A DNA stretch of 64,000 nt. It comes from Leptolinea sp964420995. GTDB lineage: Bacteria; Chloroflexota; Anaerolineae; Anaerolineales; Anaerolineaceae. The DNA is taken from the NCBI GenBank assembly GCA_964420995.1, contig CAYQUX010000020.1, forward strand, positions 1 to 64,000. The letters run 5' to 3'. Every line of letters starts with the position of its first letter. The first letter of the stretch is position 1. The translations under genes and the position numbers were made by a program. The notes beneath the pieces were generated by a model, which did not search any database, had not been told where the DNA came from, and was given only the letters and a program-made list of their open reading frames with translations. Below, in pieces: positions 25,048 through 32,576 of the stretch.

Positions 25048-26028
25048 TTATTCCAATATGTCCATCCGGATGTTCACTTCCGGCCTGAATTGAAATGCCA
25101 AACCTCTGGTTATGTATACATGCATCTCTGTGTCCACCAATACTGCCTCTGTGTGTGGATACCTCCGCAACACCTCCATGCCCTTATCCAGTCCCGCCAC
25201 AAACACCATGGTGGATAAGGCATCCGCCTCCATGGAGTTCGCTGACAGAATGGTCACGCTGCTCAAACCGGATTCCGCCGGATATCCCGTTTGGGGATCA
25301 AGAATATGGTGGTAGCGTTTACCGCCGGAATCCATGAAAAAGCGTTGATAATCTCCCGAGGTGACCACTGATTGCTCCGCGGCACGTACCGCGCCGATCA
25401 GACTGTTTTGCTGCCGGGGGTGCTGAATGCCGATCTGCCAGGGTTGGCCGTCCGGCTTTGTTCCCAGGGTGACCACGTTGCCGCCCAGATTGGAAAATGC
25501 TGAAGTGATCCCGTATTCATGGAATACTTCCAGCAGCCGGTCGGCGGCATAACCCTTGCCGATACCACCCGGGTCTATGGCTTGCCCCGGTCTCTTCAGA
25601 AAAGCTGTCTGTCGTTGCAAATCCAAATCCAGACTGTTGATGTCGACAAGCGGTAATACATTTCTAATTTCCGAATCCCGCGGAGGGTTGGTCAAATCCT
25701 GGCTGTTCTTCCACAGGGAAACCAGCGGGGCAATGGTCACGTCGAGATATCCGGGAAATGCGCTGGCAAAGGCCTGCGCGCCAGATAAAACATCCAGCGT
25801 TTCACGGGATACTTTCTCGGGTTGTTTTCCCGCTGAGCGATTGATCCGGCATGTATCGCTATCGGGGATGAAGCGGCTCAATAGCCCTTCCAGCCGTTCC
25901 ACTTCGCGGATGGCGGCATCCAGCGCTTCCTGCGCGCGCAGGCCGTACAAGCAATGTGACATCACCGTTCCCATGGCAGGGTGGACGATCCGGGCGCGCT
26001 GTGTTTCTATCGTCTGAAGCACAACCAT
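25048..26028 (-). CDS. apbE: FAD:protein FMN transferase ApbE
   Basis: This is a 326-residue flavinyltransferase. Motifs: HPAMGTVMSHCLYG near the N-terminus, SRFIPDSDTCRINRSAG, the core IDPGGIGKGYAADRL, and the Mg-binding SVVTSGDYQRFF, then HHILDPQTGYP and ANSMEADALSTMVFVAG. It transfers FMN from FAD to Ser or Thr of FMN_bind proteins. No clear signal peptide or lipobox is seen at this start, unlike most periplasmic ApbE proteins, so it may be cytoplasmic or use a different start. It lies 8 bp after tetR and 3 bp before its probable substrate. Confidence 0.95.
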   Translation of the reverse strand: MVVLQTIETQRARIVHPAMGTVMSHCLYGLRAQEALDAAIREVERLEGLLSRFIPDSDTCRINRSAGKQPEKVSRETLDVLSGAQAFASAFPGYLDVTIAPLVSLWKNSQDLTNPPRDSEIRNVLPLVDINSLDLDLQRQTAFLKRPGQAIDPGGIGKGYAADRLLEVFHEYGITSAFSNLGGNVVTLGTKPDGQPWQIGIQHPRQQNSLIGAVRAAEQSVVTSGDYQRFFMDSGGKRYHHILDPQTGYPAESGLSSVTILSANSMEADALSTMVFVAGLDKGMEVLRRYPHTEAVLVDTEMHVYITRGLAFQFRPEVNIRMDILE

Positions 26029-26036
26029 CCCTTTTC

Positions 26037-26627
26037 TTATGCCTGTTTCCTGACCGCGACATCTGTCAGCCCCTTCATTACGAATTCGGTCAGGTGCTCC
26101 ATGATCTCCGGGAAAAACTCCATGCCAATCTCATCTTTGTGGGTGTCCACATTGATGATCGCGCCGAAGAGGGCCATGATCATGCGGCAGTCGATGTCAG
26201 CGCGCATTTTGCCTTCTGCCTGCCATTTTTTCACGACCTCAAGAAAAATGTCGTAGATGAAATCGACATGTTCCAGCCCGTTCTTTTCGTGGTATTTTTG
26301 CTCGATCTTTGAAAAGACGTCCCGGTTGTACCATTCGCGCAAAATGGGGTTGGACTGGATGCCGATCATATTCAACCGTGTTATCTCACGGACGACTTCC
26401 ATGGGTGAATCGTCTATATCTATGGCAGCAAGGGTGCTTTGTTTCAGCTTGACGTTTTCATCCAGGAATATCTCCATGAACAGGTCTTCCTTGGAAGGGT
26501 AGTAGAGGTAAAACGTACCGGCGGCGATTCCGGCCAGAGTAGTGATGTCAGATACGCTGGTGTCTTTAAAGCCTTTCGCGCTGAACAATTCCTTCCCGCA
26601 GCGATAGATTTCTGCTTTTTTATCCAT
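26037..26627 (-). CDS. TetR/AcrR-family regulator
   Basis: This is a 196-residue repressor. Residues 5-55 form the TetR helix-turn-helix (AKGFKDTSVSDITTLAGIAAGTFYLYYPSKEDLFMEI). The rest is an all-helical ligand domain ending in EFVMKGLTDVA. It lies immediately upstream of apbE on the same strand, and a 30-bp palindrome sits just before its start, so it should repress itself together with apbE and the FMN-binding protein. The inducer is unknown. Confidence 0.93.
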   Translation of the reverse strand: MDKKAEIYRCGKELFSAKGFKDTSVSDITTLAGIAAGTFYLYYPSKEDLFMEIFLDENVKLKQSTLAAIDIDDSPMEVVREITRLNMIGIQSNPILREWYNRDVFSKIEQKYHEKNGLEHVDFIYDIFLEVVKKWQAEGKMRADIDCRMIMALFGAIINVDTHKDEIGMEFFPEIMEHLTEFVMKGLTDVAVRKQA

Positions 26628-26644
26628 GGTTCAGTTTCCTTGAA

Positions 26645-26674
26645 AATGAATGAATAAAATAATATTCATTCATT
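26645..26674. promoter_or_regulatory. TetR operator, 30-bp palindrome
   Basis: Perfect 12-base arms AATGAATGAATA and TATTCATTCATT are separated by six A/T bases. The site is 18 bp upstream of the tetR start. Confidence 0.8.
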
Positions 26675-27054
26675 ATTTTACGACACAATTCACAAATGTC
26701 AAGAAATTTAAATGAAATTCGGGTGTGAAATGAACCGGGAGTTTTCTGATGCTCTGGTTTCCGGTTGGAAAAATTTTCTTATTCCAATATCTGCGTTGAC
26801 CGGAGTGGGAAATTTCGCACGCCAAAATGGCCCGGTTCTTGGAGATGATGGAAATCGGCGATCGTGTTTCCTGCGGCAGAGTTCCGGAACTAAATGGGCC
26901 TGATGGAGGATGACCTTTTCCATCTATTTGTTCAAAAAAAGGCCGCGATACTTCGTCTGGTGTGGACCAGGGTAAACCTCCGAATTGTCAAAAGAAAGCA
27001 CTGACAAAGAAGACGGTTCCCATTTTCCGCGTAGTGATGCTATCAACTCATTGT

Positions 27055-27082
27055 TTGAGCTGTAAAACCGTTGTGCTACAAT
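27055..27082 (+). promoter_or_regulatory. Sigma-70-like promoter of a leaderless gene
   Basis: TTGAGC (27055-27060), a 16-base spacer and TACAAT (27077-27082) lie just six bases before the ATG at 27089. The transcription start should therefore fall on or next to the start codon. Bases 26675-27054 hold no gene I can support. Confidence 0.6.
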
Positions 27083-27088
27083 GGCTGC

Positions 27089-27919
27089 ATGCGTATATAC
27101 CTACCCAAGGCATATTTCTACCTGTTTTTGGCGGTCTTTCTCTCATCCTGCGGAACAACACAGGCATCCCCCACCATCTCTCCAACCATACTTCCGCCAG
27201 ACGCAACCCGTACATACACAATAACGCCCGGTTGTACTTTCACAGCGATTCCAACATTAACTTCCTCACCAACCGCTACTGCCAGTTTAACTCCCTCGGT
27301 GACTCCTTCTCAAACGAGTGAACCTTCGCCCACAATAACTCCTGAACCGACCTATATGGTCTTGCGCGGCATCGTCAATCAACCGCATGTGAATTGCTAT
27401 TACGGACCGTCAAAGGCTTACCTGTATAAATACGGTCTCCTGAAAGATAACCGGCTGGAAATCTTCGGTTACATGGCAGATACCGGCTACATCGAAGTCA
27501 AGGCTATCGGCGGAGACAATCCCTGCTGGATGAATCTGGATTTCATGGATGTGCAGGGGGACATTAAGCAAGTAAAACCTGTAGACCCGGAAACGATCAA
27601 ACTTCCCTGGTCACCCTATTACCCGGCATTGAGTTTTGCCCGGGCGGATCGAAATGGAAATGAGGTAACTGTTTCCTGGTCACCGCTGGTTTTGAAACCC
27701 GGGGATGATTCGGAACAGGAATCCTATCTCCTGGAAGCCTGGGTGTGCCGTGAGGGTAAGCTGAGATTTACTCCGATTGGCGCCTATCAAAACAAAGCGA
27801 CAGTGACGGATGAACCGGGCTGCGATGAACCATCCCATGCGCGGGTGTATGGGGTGGAAAAACATGGGTACACGAAATACTTGATGTTTGACTGGCCGCC
27901 AGCGGAGCTGGTTGAATAG
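27089..27919 (+). CDS. Lipoprotein with Thr/Pro-rich linker
   Basis: This is a 276-residue exported lipoprotein. The signal MRIYLPKAYFYLFLAVFLSSC contains a lipobox with Cys21. A Thr, Ser and Pro-rich linker (about 25-85) precedes a compact domain with NQPHVNCYYGPSKAYLYKYGLL, resembling an SH3b-like cell-wall or ligand-binding fold (about 90-145), and a C-terminal domain with paired cysteines (WVCREGKL and EPGCDEPSHARVYGVEKHGY). No family is recognised with confidence. No ribosome binding site precedes the ATG; translation is probably leaderless. The upstream ATG at 27071 would lie before the predicted transcription start. Confidence 0.75.
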   Translation: MRIYLPKAYFYLFLAVFLSSCGTTQASPTISPTILPPDATRTYTITPGCTFTAIPTLTSSPTATASLTPSVTPSQTSEPSPTITPEPTYMVLRGIVNQPHVNCYYGPSKAYLYKYGLLKDNRLEIFGYMADTGYIEVKAIGGDNPCWMNLDFMDVQGDIKQVKPVDPETIKLPWSPYYPALSFARADRNGNEVTVSWSPLVLKPGDDSEQESYLLEAWVCREGKLRFTPIGAYQNKATVTDEPGCDEPSHARVYGVEKHGYTKYLMFDWPPAELVE

Positions 27920-27965
27920 ACCCCATCCGATAATTCTTGAGTGGTCTTTTGTGGATGGTAGTAAT

Positions 27966-29318
27966 TTAAAATCGTACGAGAAAATTAAGGTCATTCACAT
28001 TGGTGCCGGTCGGGCCGGTGATGAGTAGATCACCCAGGGCTTCAAAAAAATGGTAGGAATCGTTGCGTTTAAGATAATCATTCGGGTCCAATCCCAATGA
28101 TTGTGCCCGCCCCCAGCTTTTGCCGCTAACTATTGCGCCGGCTGCCGGCGTGGGGCCATCCTCTCCGTCAGTTCCCATAGTCAATAATGCCACACCATCG
28201 ACTCCATGGAGCGGCTCAACCGCAGCCAACGCAACTTCGAGATTTCTCCCACCCAATCCGGTTCCGTGAAGGGTAACTGTGGTTTCACCACCCGCCACCA
28301 GAAATTGAGGCACATCGCTTTTCCCGGTTTTTTTCAGCGTACTGGCCAGACTTTTTCCCGCTTCACATGCTTCGCCTGTGAACGAGGTGGTAAGCAAATG
28401 GGTCTCGAACCCGAGCGATTCGGCTATATCAATGGACGCCAGCGCCGCGCTTCGGTTTTCCGCAATGATCAGGTTTTGTACATGCTCCAGACAGACATCG
28501 CCGTGTTTAAGAGTTTCGGGCAACTCTCCGGCGAGACCCCGTGTTAATGTTTTGAGGATAGCCGGAGGAACCCTGTTTTGCAGGTTGTATTTATTCAGAA
28601 TTTCTATGGCCTGCGAAAAACTGGAAGGATCTGGAGCTGTTGGCCCTGAAGCGATCACATCCAGAGGACTGTTCACCACATCCGAAATGATCAGGCTGAT
28701 AACGGTGGCAGGGTGAGCCAGGCGCGCCAATCCGCCGCCTTTCAACCGGTCGAGATGTTTGCGGAGCGTATTGATTTCGCCGATATCAGCCCCGCATGAC
28801 AGCAAAAGCCGGGTAAGTTCCTGCAGGTCGTTCAGCTTGATACCTTCATGGGGCAGGGTGATCAACGACGATCCACCGCCGGAGACCAGGCAAAAAACCA
28901 GGGTTTGTGGGTCGGAACGTGACAAAAAGGTGGCCAACTCCTGCGCGCTTTTCAGGCTATCTTCGCCGGGAACCGGGTGGTTGCCCGGCAGGCAGCGAAC
29001 GCGGGCAGGTAGTTTTGCCCTCTCAACCAAATCATTATGCTTATAGACCAGCACCCCATCGCTTATGCGGTCGCCCAAAATTTCAAAAAGTCCGCTACCC
29101 ATGGCAAGGGCGGCTTTGCCAAACCCGACTGTCCGAATTTCATTAAATATACCCAGGTCATACTCGACACCGCCAACAGACAACCGGCTGCCAATCAATT
29201 TTAGACTGGATCGTAGGGCGCGAACTGGATCAACCGCTTCCAGGGCTGCTGAGACAATCTTCTGCACAATATCTGCCTGGCGCGTATTTATTGATGCGGG
29301 ATGGAATTCCGTGATCAT
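27966..29318 (-). CDS. Glycerate 2-kinase (GckA, DUF4147/MOFRL)
   Basis: This is a 450-residue kinase. The N-terminal DUF4147 domain has TVGFGKAALAMG, GNHPVPGEDSLKSA, VFCLVSGGGSSLITLP and INTLRKHLDRLKGGGLA. The C-terminal MOFRL domain has LVAGGETTVTLHGTGLGGRNLEVALAA and MGTDGEDGPTPAAGAIV, ending in ITGPTGTNVNDLN. It makes 2-phosphoglycerate from glycerate and ATP, feeding lower glycolysis from sugar-acid breakdown. ATG 29318 is preferred over the TTG at 29321. It stands alone, with the lipoprotein gene converging on it. Confidence 0.93.
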   Translation of the reverse strand: MITEFHPASINTRQADIVQKIVSAALEAVDPVRALRSSLKLIGSRLSVGGVEYDLGIFNEIRTVGFGKAALAMGSGLFEILGDRISDGVLVYKHNDLVERAKLPARVRCLPGNHPVPGEDSLKSAQELATFLSRSDPQTLVFCLVSGGGSSLITLPHEGIKLNDLQELTRLLLSCGADIGEINTLRKHLDRLKGGGLARLAHPATVISLIISDVVNSPLDVIASGPTAPDPSSFSQAIEILNKYNLQNRVPPAILKTLTRGLAGELPETLKHGDVCLEHVQNLIIAENRSAALASIDIAESLGFETHLLTTSFTGEACEAGKSLASTLKKTGKSDVPQFLVAGGETTVTLHGTGLGGRNLEVALAAVEPLHGVDGVALLTMGTDGEDGPTPAAGAIVSGKSWGRAQSLGLDPNDYLKRNDSYHFFEALGDLLITGPTGTNVNDLNFLVRF

Positions 29319-29614
29319 CAATGGGAAACCTTTGCCATAAGTATTTGCCTCTTCATTATTTCCTTTTTAATTGATTTGGCTGGTCAGAAGGATCTTGAGA
29401 TGTTTGCTGGTTCGGATCGGACAAGGTATTCGTAAAGGTTGGAATTGAATTATTCAATGGCAGAGTAGATTACGGTTATCCTTCCGGAAGTGCCGGCTTG
29501 TTATAAAGATCATGAAATTGAAGTTATTTGATTGTAATTGAAATTGTTTTGATGGATTGACAGATCGTTACCGTCGTTTTCGAGAGGGGCGGTAAATTTT
29601 TATCAAGGCGTGCG

Positions 29615-29644
29615 AAAAAACGCCAACCCTTATTTATGGGCGTT
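29615..29644 (-). terminator. Terminator of tatA
   Basis: On the minus strand AACGCC, a loop and GGCGTT are followed by a T run, about 60 bp past the tatA stop codon. The rest of 29319-29705 contains no gene. Confidence 0.65.
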
Positions 29645-29705
29645 GAAGGTGAGCATGCTTTTCGTCAAACATCCCAATTCATGGAAACATCATCTTTGCA
29701 CCAGT

Positions 29706-29870
29706 TCACTCTCCCTTATTGAAATCCTCTTTAGTATCGCCATTGATGGCTTTTTTGAAATTGTGGATTCCCTCTCCCAATTCTGCGCCAATTTTGCTGA
29801 TTTTCCCCACGCCGAAAAGCAATACCACCATCATCAAAATGATCACAATCTCAGGCAACCCGAAGTTCAT
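29706..29870 (-). CDS. tatA: Sec-independent translocase protein TatA
   Basis: This is a 54-residue protein with one N-terminal membrane helix (FGLPEIVIILMMVVLLFGVGKI), the conserved FG hinge and an amphipathic helix (ISKIGAELGEGIHNFKKAI), then a charged tail. TatA forms the pore that exports folded proteins with twin-arginine signals. AAAGGAGA precedes the ATG. It lies divergent from the hydrogenase operon, whose small subunit has a twin-arginine signal, so the two may be functionally linked. No tatC is in the window. Confidence 0.93.
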   Translation of the reverse strand: MNFGLPEIVIILMMVVLLFGVGKISKIGAELGEGIHNFKKAINGDTKEDFNKGE

Positions 29871-29943
29871 TTTCTCTCCTTTCAGAACTATTGACATCTA
29901 TGTGATTTAATTGGTTCAAAATACTACTTGAATAGAAAGGAAT

Positions 29944-29994
29944 TAAATGTTACTATATCATTATATTTCATTATATAACAATGAGTAACATTTA
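29944..29994. promoter_or_regulatory. Inverted repeat in front of the PocR-type regulator
   Basis: Arms TAAATGTTACT (29944-29954) and AGTAACATTTA (29984-29994) are exact inverted repeats with centres 40 bp apart, about four helical turns. They flank a possible promoter (TTACTA, 18 bp, TATAAC). This is likely an operator for the regulator or for tatA. Confidence 0.55.
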
Positions 29995-30004
29995 TATACA
30001 ACCA

Positions 30005-30763
30005 ATGGGCGACCTGCTGACTACCAAACAAGTACAGGACATATTGAAGGTTGATCGTATTACCGTTTATCGCATGGTAGATGACGGTCGAATTAAAGGA
30101 GTAAAGATTGGGACTCAATGGCGCTTTACACAAAACGAGATTGATCGTTTTCTGGGATTGGATGCACCAGAAGAAGTCCCTGCCGCCGAGTCAATACAGG
30201 ATTTCCCATCCACATGTGTCAAGGAGGTTCAAGATATTTTCGCGGGGATCATTGGAATAGGCGCGGTCACTGTGACCATGCAGGGCACGCCATTAACCGA
30301 ACCCACTTTTACCAATCCCTTTTGCAAATTGATCATGTCGTCTGAGTCGGGCAAACACGCCTGCCAGAGTTCATGGCGCAGAATCGCCTTAAAAAATACC
30401 GGAGAACCAGATTTTCAAATTTGTCACGCCGGTCTGTGTTACAAGCGAGCAAAAATTCAATCAGAAAATCATCAGATCGCATGGCTGATCGCCGGTCAGT
30501 ATTACCTGAATAACCCCGAGAATGAATCAGAGCGAAAACGAGTGGAAGATCTGGCCGTTATGCATCAGATTTCAAAAGAAAAATTGTTGGAAGCAGCCAG
30601 GCAAATCCCCATTTTGAATAAATATCAACAGGATCAAGTTCAGGAATGGACACCCAAAGTAGCCGGAACAGTGCAATCCATTTTGTGCGAACGAGCCGAA
30701 TTGATTGGTCGTTTAAAGCGAATCGCTGAGTTAAGTTCGATCAACCCTTCGCTTACGAAATAA
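30005..30763 (+). CDS. Excisionase-type HTH plus PocR-domain regulator
   Basis: The protein has about 252 residues. Residues 3-50 are a MerR/excisionase-like helix-turn-helix (LLTTKQVQDILKVDRITVYRMVDDGRIKGVKIGTQWRF). Residues 70-230 are a PocR sensory domain with cysteines at NPFCKLI, KHACQSSW, ICHAGLCYKR and ILCERAEL. PocR domains sense small metabolites, and the Cys pattern may bind a metal or react to redox state. The start is uncertain: ATG 30005 fits the predicted transcription start, while ATG 29981 would overlap the inverted repeat. It leads the sulfur-hydrogenase operon and probably controls it. Confidence 0.85.
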   Translation: MGDLLTTKQVQDILKVDRITVYRMVDDGRIKGVKIGTQWRFTQNEIDRFLGLDAPEEVPAAESIQDFPSTCVKEVQDIFAGIIGIGAVTVTMQGTPLTEPTFTNPFCKLIMSSESGKHACQSSWRRIALKNTGEPDFQICHAGLCYKRAKIQSENHQIAWLIAGQYYLNNPENESERKRVEDLAVMHQISKEKLLEAARQIPILNKYQQDQVQEWTPKVAGTVQSILCERAELIGRLKRIAELSSINPSLTK

Positions 30764-30782
30764 GGATAAAAGGAGCAAAAAT

Positions 30783-31016
30783 ATGACAGTAACACCAGAT
30801 CAGGTACTTGATTGTAGTGGTATGTCCTGCCCGATGCCGATTTTAAAAACCAAGAAAGCGGTCGATGGTCTTCAGTCTGGACAGGTTCTTAAGATGATCG
30901 CCACCGATCCCGGTTCAACCAGCGACATTCAAGCCTGGACGGAGAAGACTGGCAACCAACTGGTGTCTTCCGAAAAAGAAGGAGATAAATTCATCTTCTT
31001 TATTAAGAAGAGCTAG
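30783..31016 (+). CDS. tusA: TusA-family sulfur carrier protein
   Basis: This is a 77-residue TusA/SirA/YedF-type protein. The hallmark CPMP motif with reactive Cys16 sits in DCSGMSCPMPILKTKKAVDGL, and the C-terminal strand is FIFFIKK. TusA carries sulfane sulfur as a persulfide between cytoplasmic donors and acceptors. AGGAG lies before the ATG. The neighbours (two DsrE proteins and a lipoyl protein) indicate a role in energy sulfur metabolism and not in tRNA thiolation. Confidence 0.93.
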   Translation: MTVTPDQVLDCSGMSCPMPILKTKKAVDGLQSGQVLKMIATDPGSTSDIQAWTEKTGNQLVSSEKEGDKFIFFIKKS

Positions 31017-31095
31017 CTTCGCGGGTTTACCGCAAAAAAAACGGCACCACATGAAATTTCTTTACAGGAAAAATTCAGAGTAATTGGGAGAAGAT

Positions 31096-31572
31096 ATGGG
31101 TACAGAATCGAGTAAACGACTTGCCATGATCGCCCTGCATGGAACCATGGATTTGGCTTATCCTCCATTTATTCTTGCCACAGCCGCTGTGGCACTTGAT
31201 ATGGAGGCGGGGATTTTCTTCACTTTTTATGGACTTGATATCCTCAAGAAAGGCAATGCCGATAAGCTGCAGGTTGCTCCCATCGCCAATCCGGCCATGC
31301 CCATGCCCGTTCCCAACATTGTCGGCATGCTCCCTGGAATGACATCCATGGCTACCGGCATGATGAACAATTGGATGAAAAAAGCCAATGTTGCGAAACT
31401 GAGCGAATTAATGGATATGGCCATCGAAGGTGGCGTGCGCATGTTTGCCTGCCAGATGAGCATGGACGTGATGGGCATTAAAAAAGAAGACCTTATTGAT
31501 GGTATCGAAATTGTTGGCGCCGCTACATTCCTGAGTTACGCCAGCGAAAACGCGATCACACTATCCTTCTAA
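31096..31572 (+). CDS. DsrE2-like sulfurtransferase
   Basis: This is a 158-residue DsrE/DsrF-fold protein of the DsrE2 (peroxiredoxin-like) group. The reactive cysteine is Cys119 in GGVRMFACQMSMDVMG, and GIEIVGAATFLSYA forms the end of the fold. A hydrophobic, Met- and Pro-rich insertion (about 62-92, PAMPMPVPNIVGMLPGM) may touch the membrane. ATG 31096 is used; the longer frame starts with TTG. It probably accepts sulfur from TusA or passes it on. It lies 15 bp before a second DsrE gene. Confidence 0.88.
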   Translation: MGTESSKRLAMIALHGTMDLAYPPFILATAAVALDMEAGIFFTFYGLDILKKGNADKLQVAPIANPAMPMPVPNIVGMLPGMTSMATGMMNNWMKKANVAKLSELMDMAIEGGVRMFACQMSMDVMGIKKEDLIDGIEIVGAATFLSYASENAITLSF

Positions 31573-31587
31573 AAAAGAGAGTGAAGA

Positions 31588-31956
31588 ATGGCTGACGATA
31601 AAGTAATGATTATTATGACAAGCGGTCCGGATACTCCGCATCGCTGTGCTACCCCATTTTTCTTTGCCAGTCTGGCAGTTGCCATGGAAAACGAAGTCAC
31701 GATGTTCTTTACGATTGACGGGACATTATTGTTGAAAAAGGGCATGGCCGAAACAGTTTTCCCGAAAACCGGCGGCAAACCTGTGAGTGGGTTCCTGCAG
31801 GATGCGATGGATGCGGGTGTTGTTTTCCAGGCTTGCACTGCCTCCATGGAATTGCACGACCTCAAACCAGAAGACCTGATCGATGGCGTCAAAATGGTTG
31901 GCGGCGCTACCATGTGGCAGATTGCTGAAGATTGTAAAACAGTGTTGACGTTCTAA
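31588..31956 (+). CDS. DsrE-family sulfur relay protein
   Basis: This is a 122-residue protein of the DsrE/DsrF family. The reactive cysteine is Cys83 in GVVFQACTASMELHDL, with a second Cys20 in PHRCATPFFF. The fold ends VKMVGGATMWQIAEDCKTVLTF. It resembles DsrE3-type proteins that exchange sulfur with TusA in sulfur oxidisers and reducers. The cytoplasmic partner is likely the adjacent DsrE2 or TusA. It is 12 bp upstream of the lipoyl-binding gene. Confidence 0.88.
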   Translation: MADDKVMIIMTSGPDTPHRCATPFFFASLAVAMENEVTMFFTIDGTLLLKKGMAETVFPKTGGKPVSGFLQDAMDAGVVFQACTASMELHDLKPEDLIDGVKMVGGATMWQIAEDCKTVLTF

Positions 31957-31968
31957 AAAGGAGAATAA

Positions 31969-32415
31969 ATGGCAAATGTAAGAGGGTGCAATTTACCAGA
32001 CGACCTGTATTACCTGGTTGAGAAGCATGTTTGGGCTAAAGTACTTGCTGACGGTGTTATCCGGGTGGGCATTACGGCTGTAGCCGGAAAACTTTCCGGC
32101 GGAAAGCTGGCTGCCTTGACTGTGAAGTCCAAGAACATTGGTCAGGAAGTAAAGCAATCCAAAAGTGTCGCAACCGTCGAGAGCAGTAAATTTGTCGGCC
32201 CTGTGCCAGCTCCAATCAGTGGTGTTCTCCTTCGGGCAAACGAGAAATTAACCAATGATCCCAATCTGGCTATCTCCGATCCTTATGGTGAGGGCTGGGT
32301 AGCCGAAATGCAGCCGACCGATTGGAACACCGAAAAAGAAAGCCTGGTGACCGGCGCGGCTGGAGTCGCAGCATACCAGGCAAAATTGGAAGCCGATAAC
32401 ATCACCTGCAGTTAA
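31969..32415 (+). CDS. Lipoate-binding GcvH-like protein (LbpA-like)
   Basis: This is a 148-residue GcvH-fold protein with the lipoylation lysine at Lys74 in ATVESSKFVGPVPAPISG. The N-terminus carries a Cys and an additional segment (NVRGCNLPDDLYYLVEKHVWAKV). No glycine cleavage gene is nearby, while a lipoate ligase closes the operon at 38248. In sulfur oxidisers the sHdr pathway uses such a lipoate-binding protein (LbpA) as a sulfur or C1-sulfur carrier. A role as a lipoyl disulfide/dithiol relay with TusA and DsrE is inferred. AAAGGAGA lies before the ATG. Confidence 0.9.
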   Translation: MANVRGCNLPDDLYYLVEKHVWAKVLADGVIRVGITAVAGKLSGGKLAALTVKSKNIGQEVKQSKSVATVESSKFVGPVPAPISGVLLRANEKLTNDPNLAISDPYGEGWVAEMQPTDWNTEKESLVTGAAGVAAYQAKLEADNITCS

Positions 32416-32576
32416 CGTTGTAAAAACCTCCACACCCCTTCTAAAAAACAAACGATTGCGTTTGCAAATAATCCCATCGAAGCTTGGACACACATGCTCC
32501 AAGTGCTGTTTTTTTCGTTCCCATTTGCAGTATCTCTGAATCTAAATTCGGTTTTTGCATTATGCAAGGAGGGACC

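Noticed and set aside
26712..26903. 63-codon plus-strand frame between tetR and the lipoprotein gene
   Set aside because: No family, no clear ribosome binding site; probably chance.
32484..32576. Longer N-terminus for the hydrogenase small subunit
   Set aside because: ATG 32577 has AAGGAGG at the correct distance and places the twin-arginine signal at the N-terminus.
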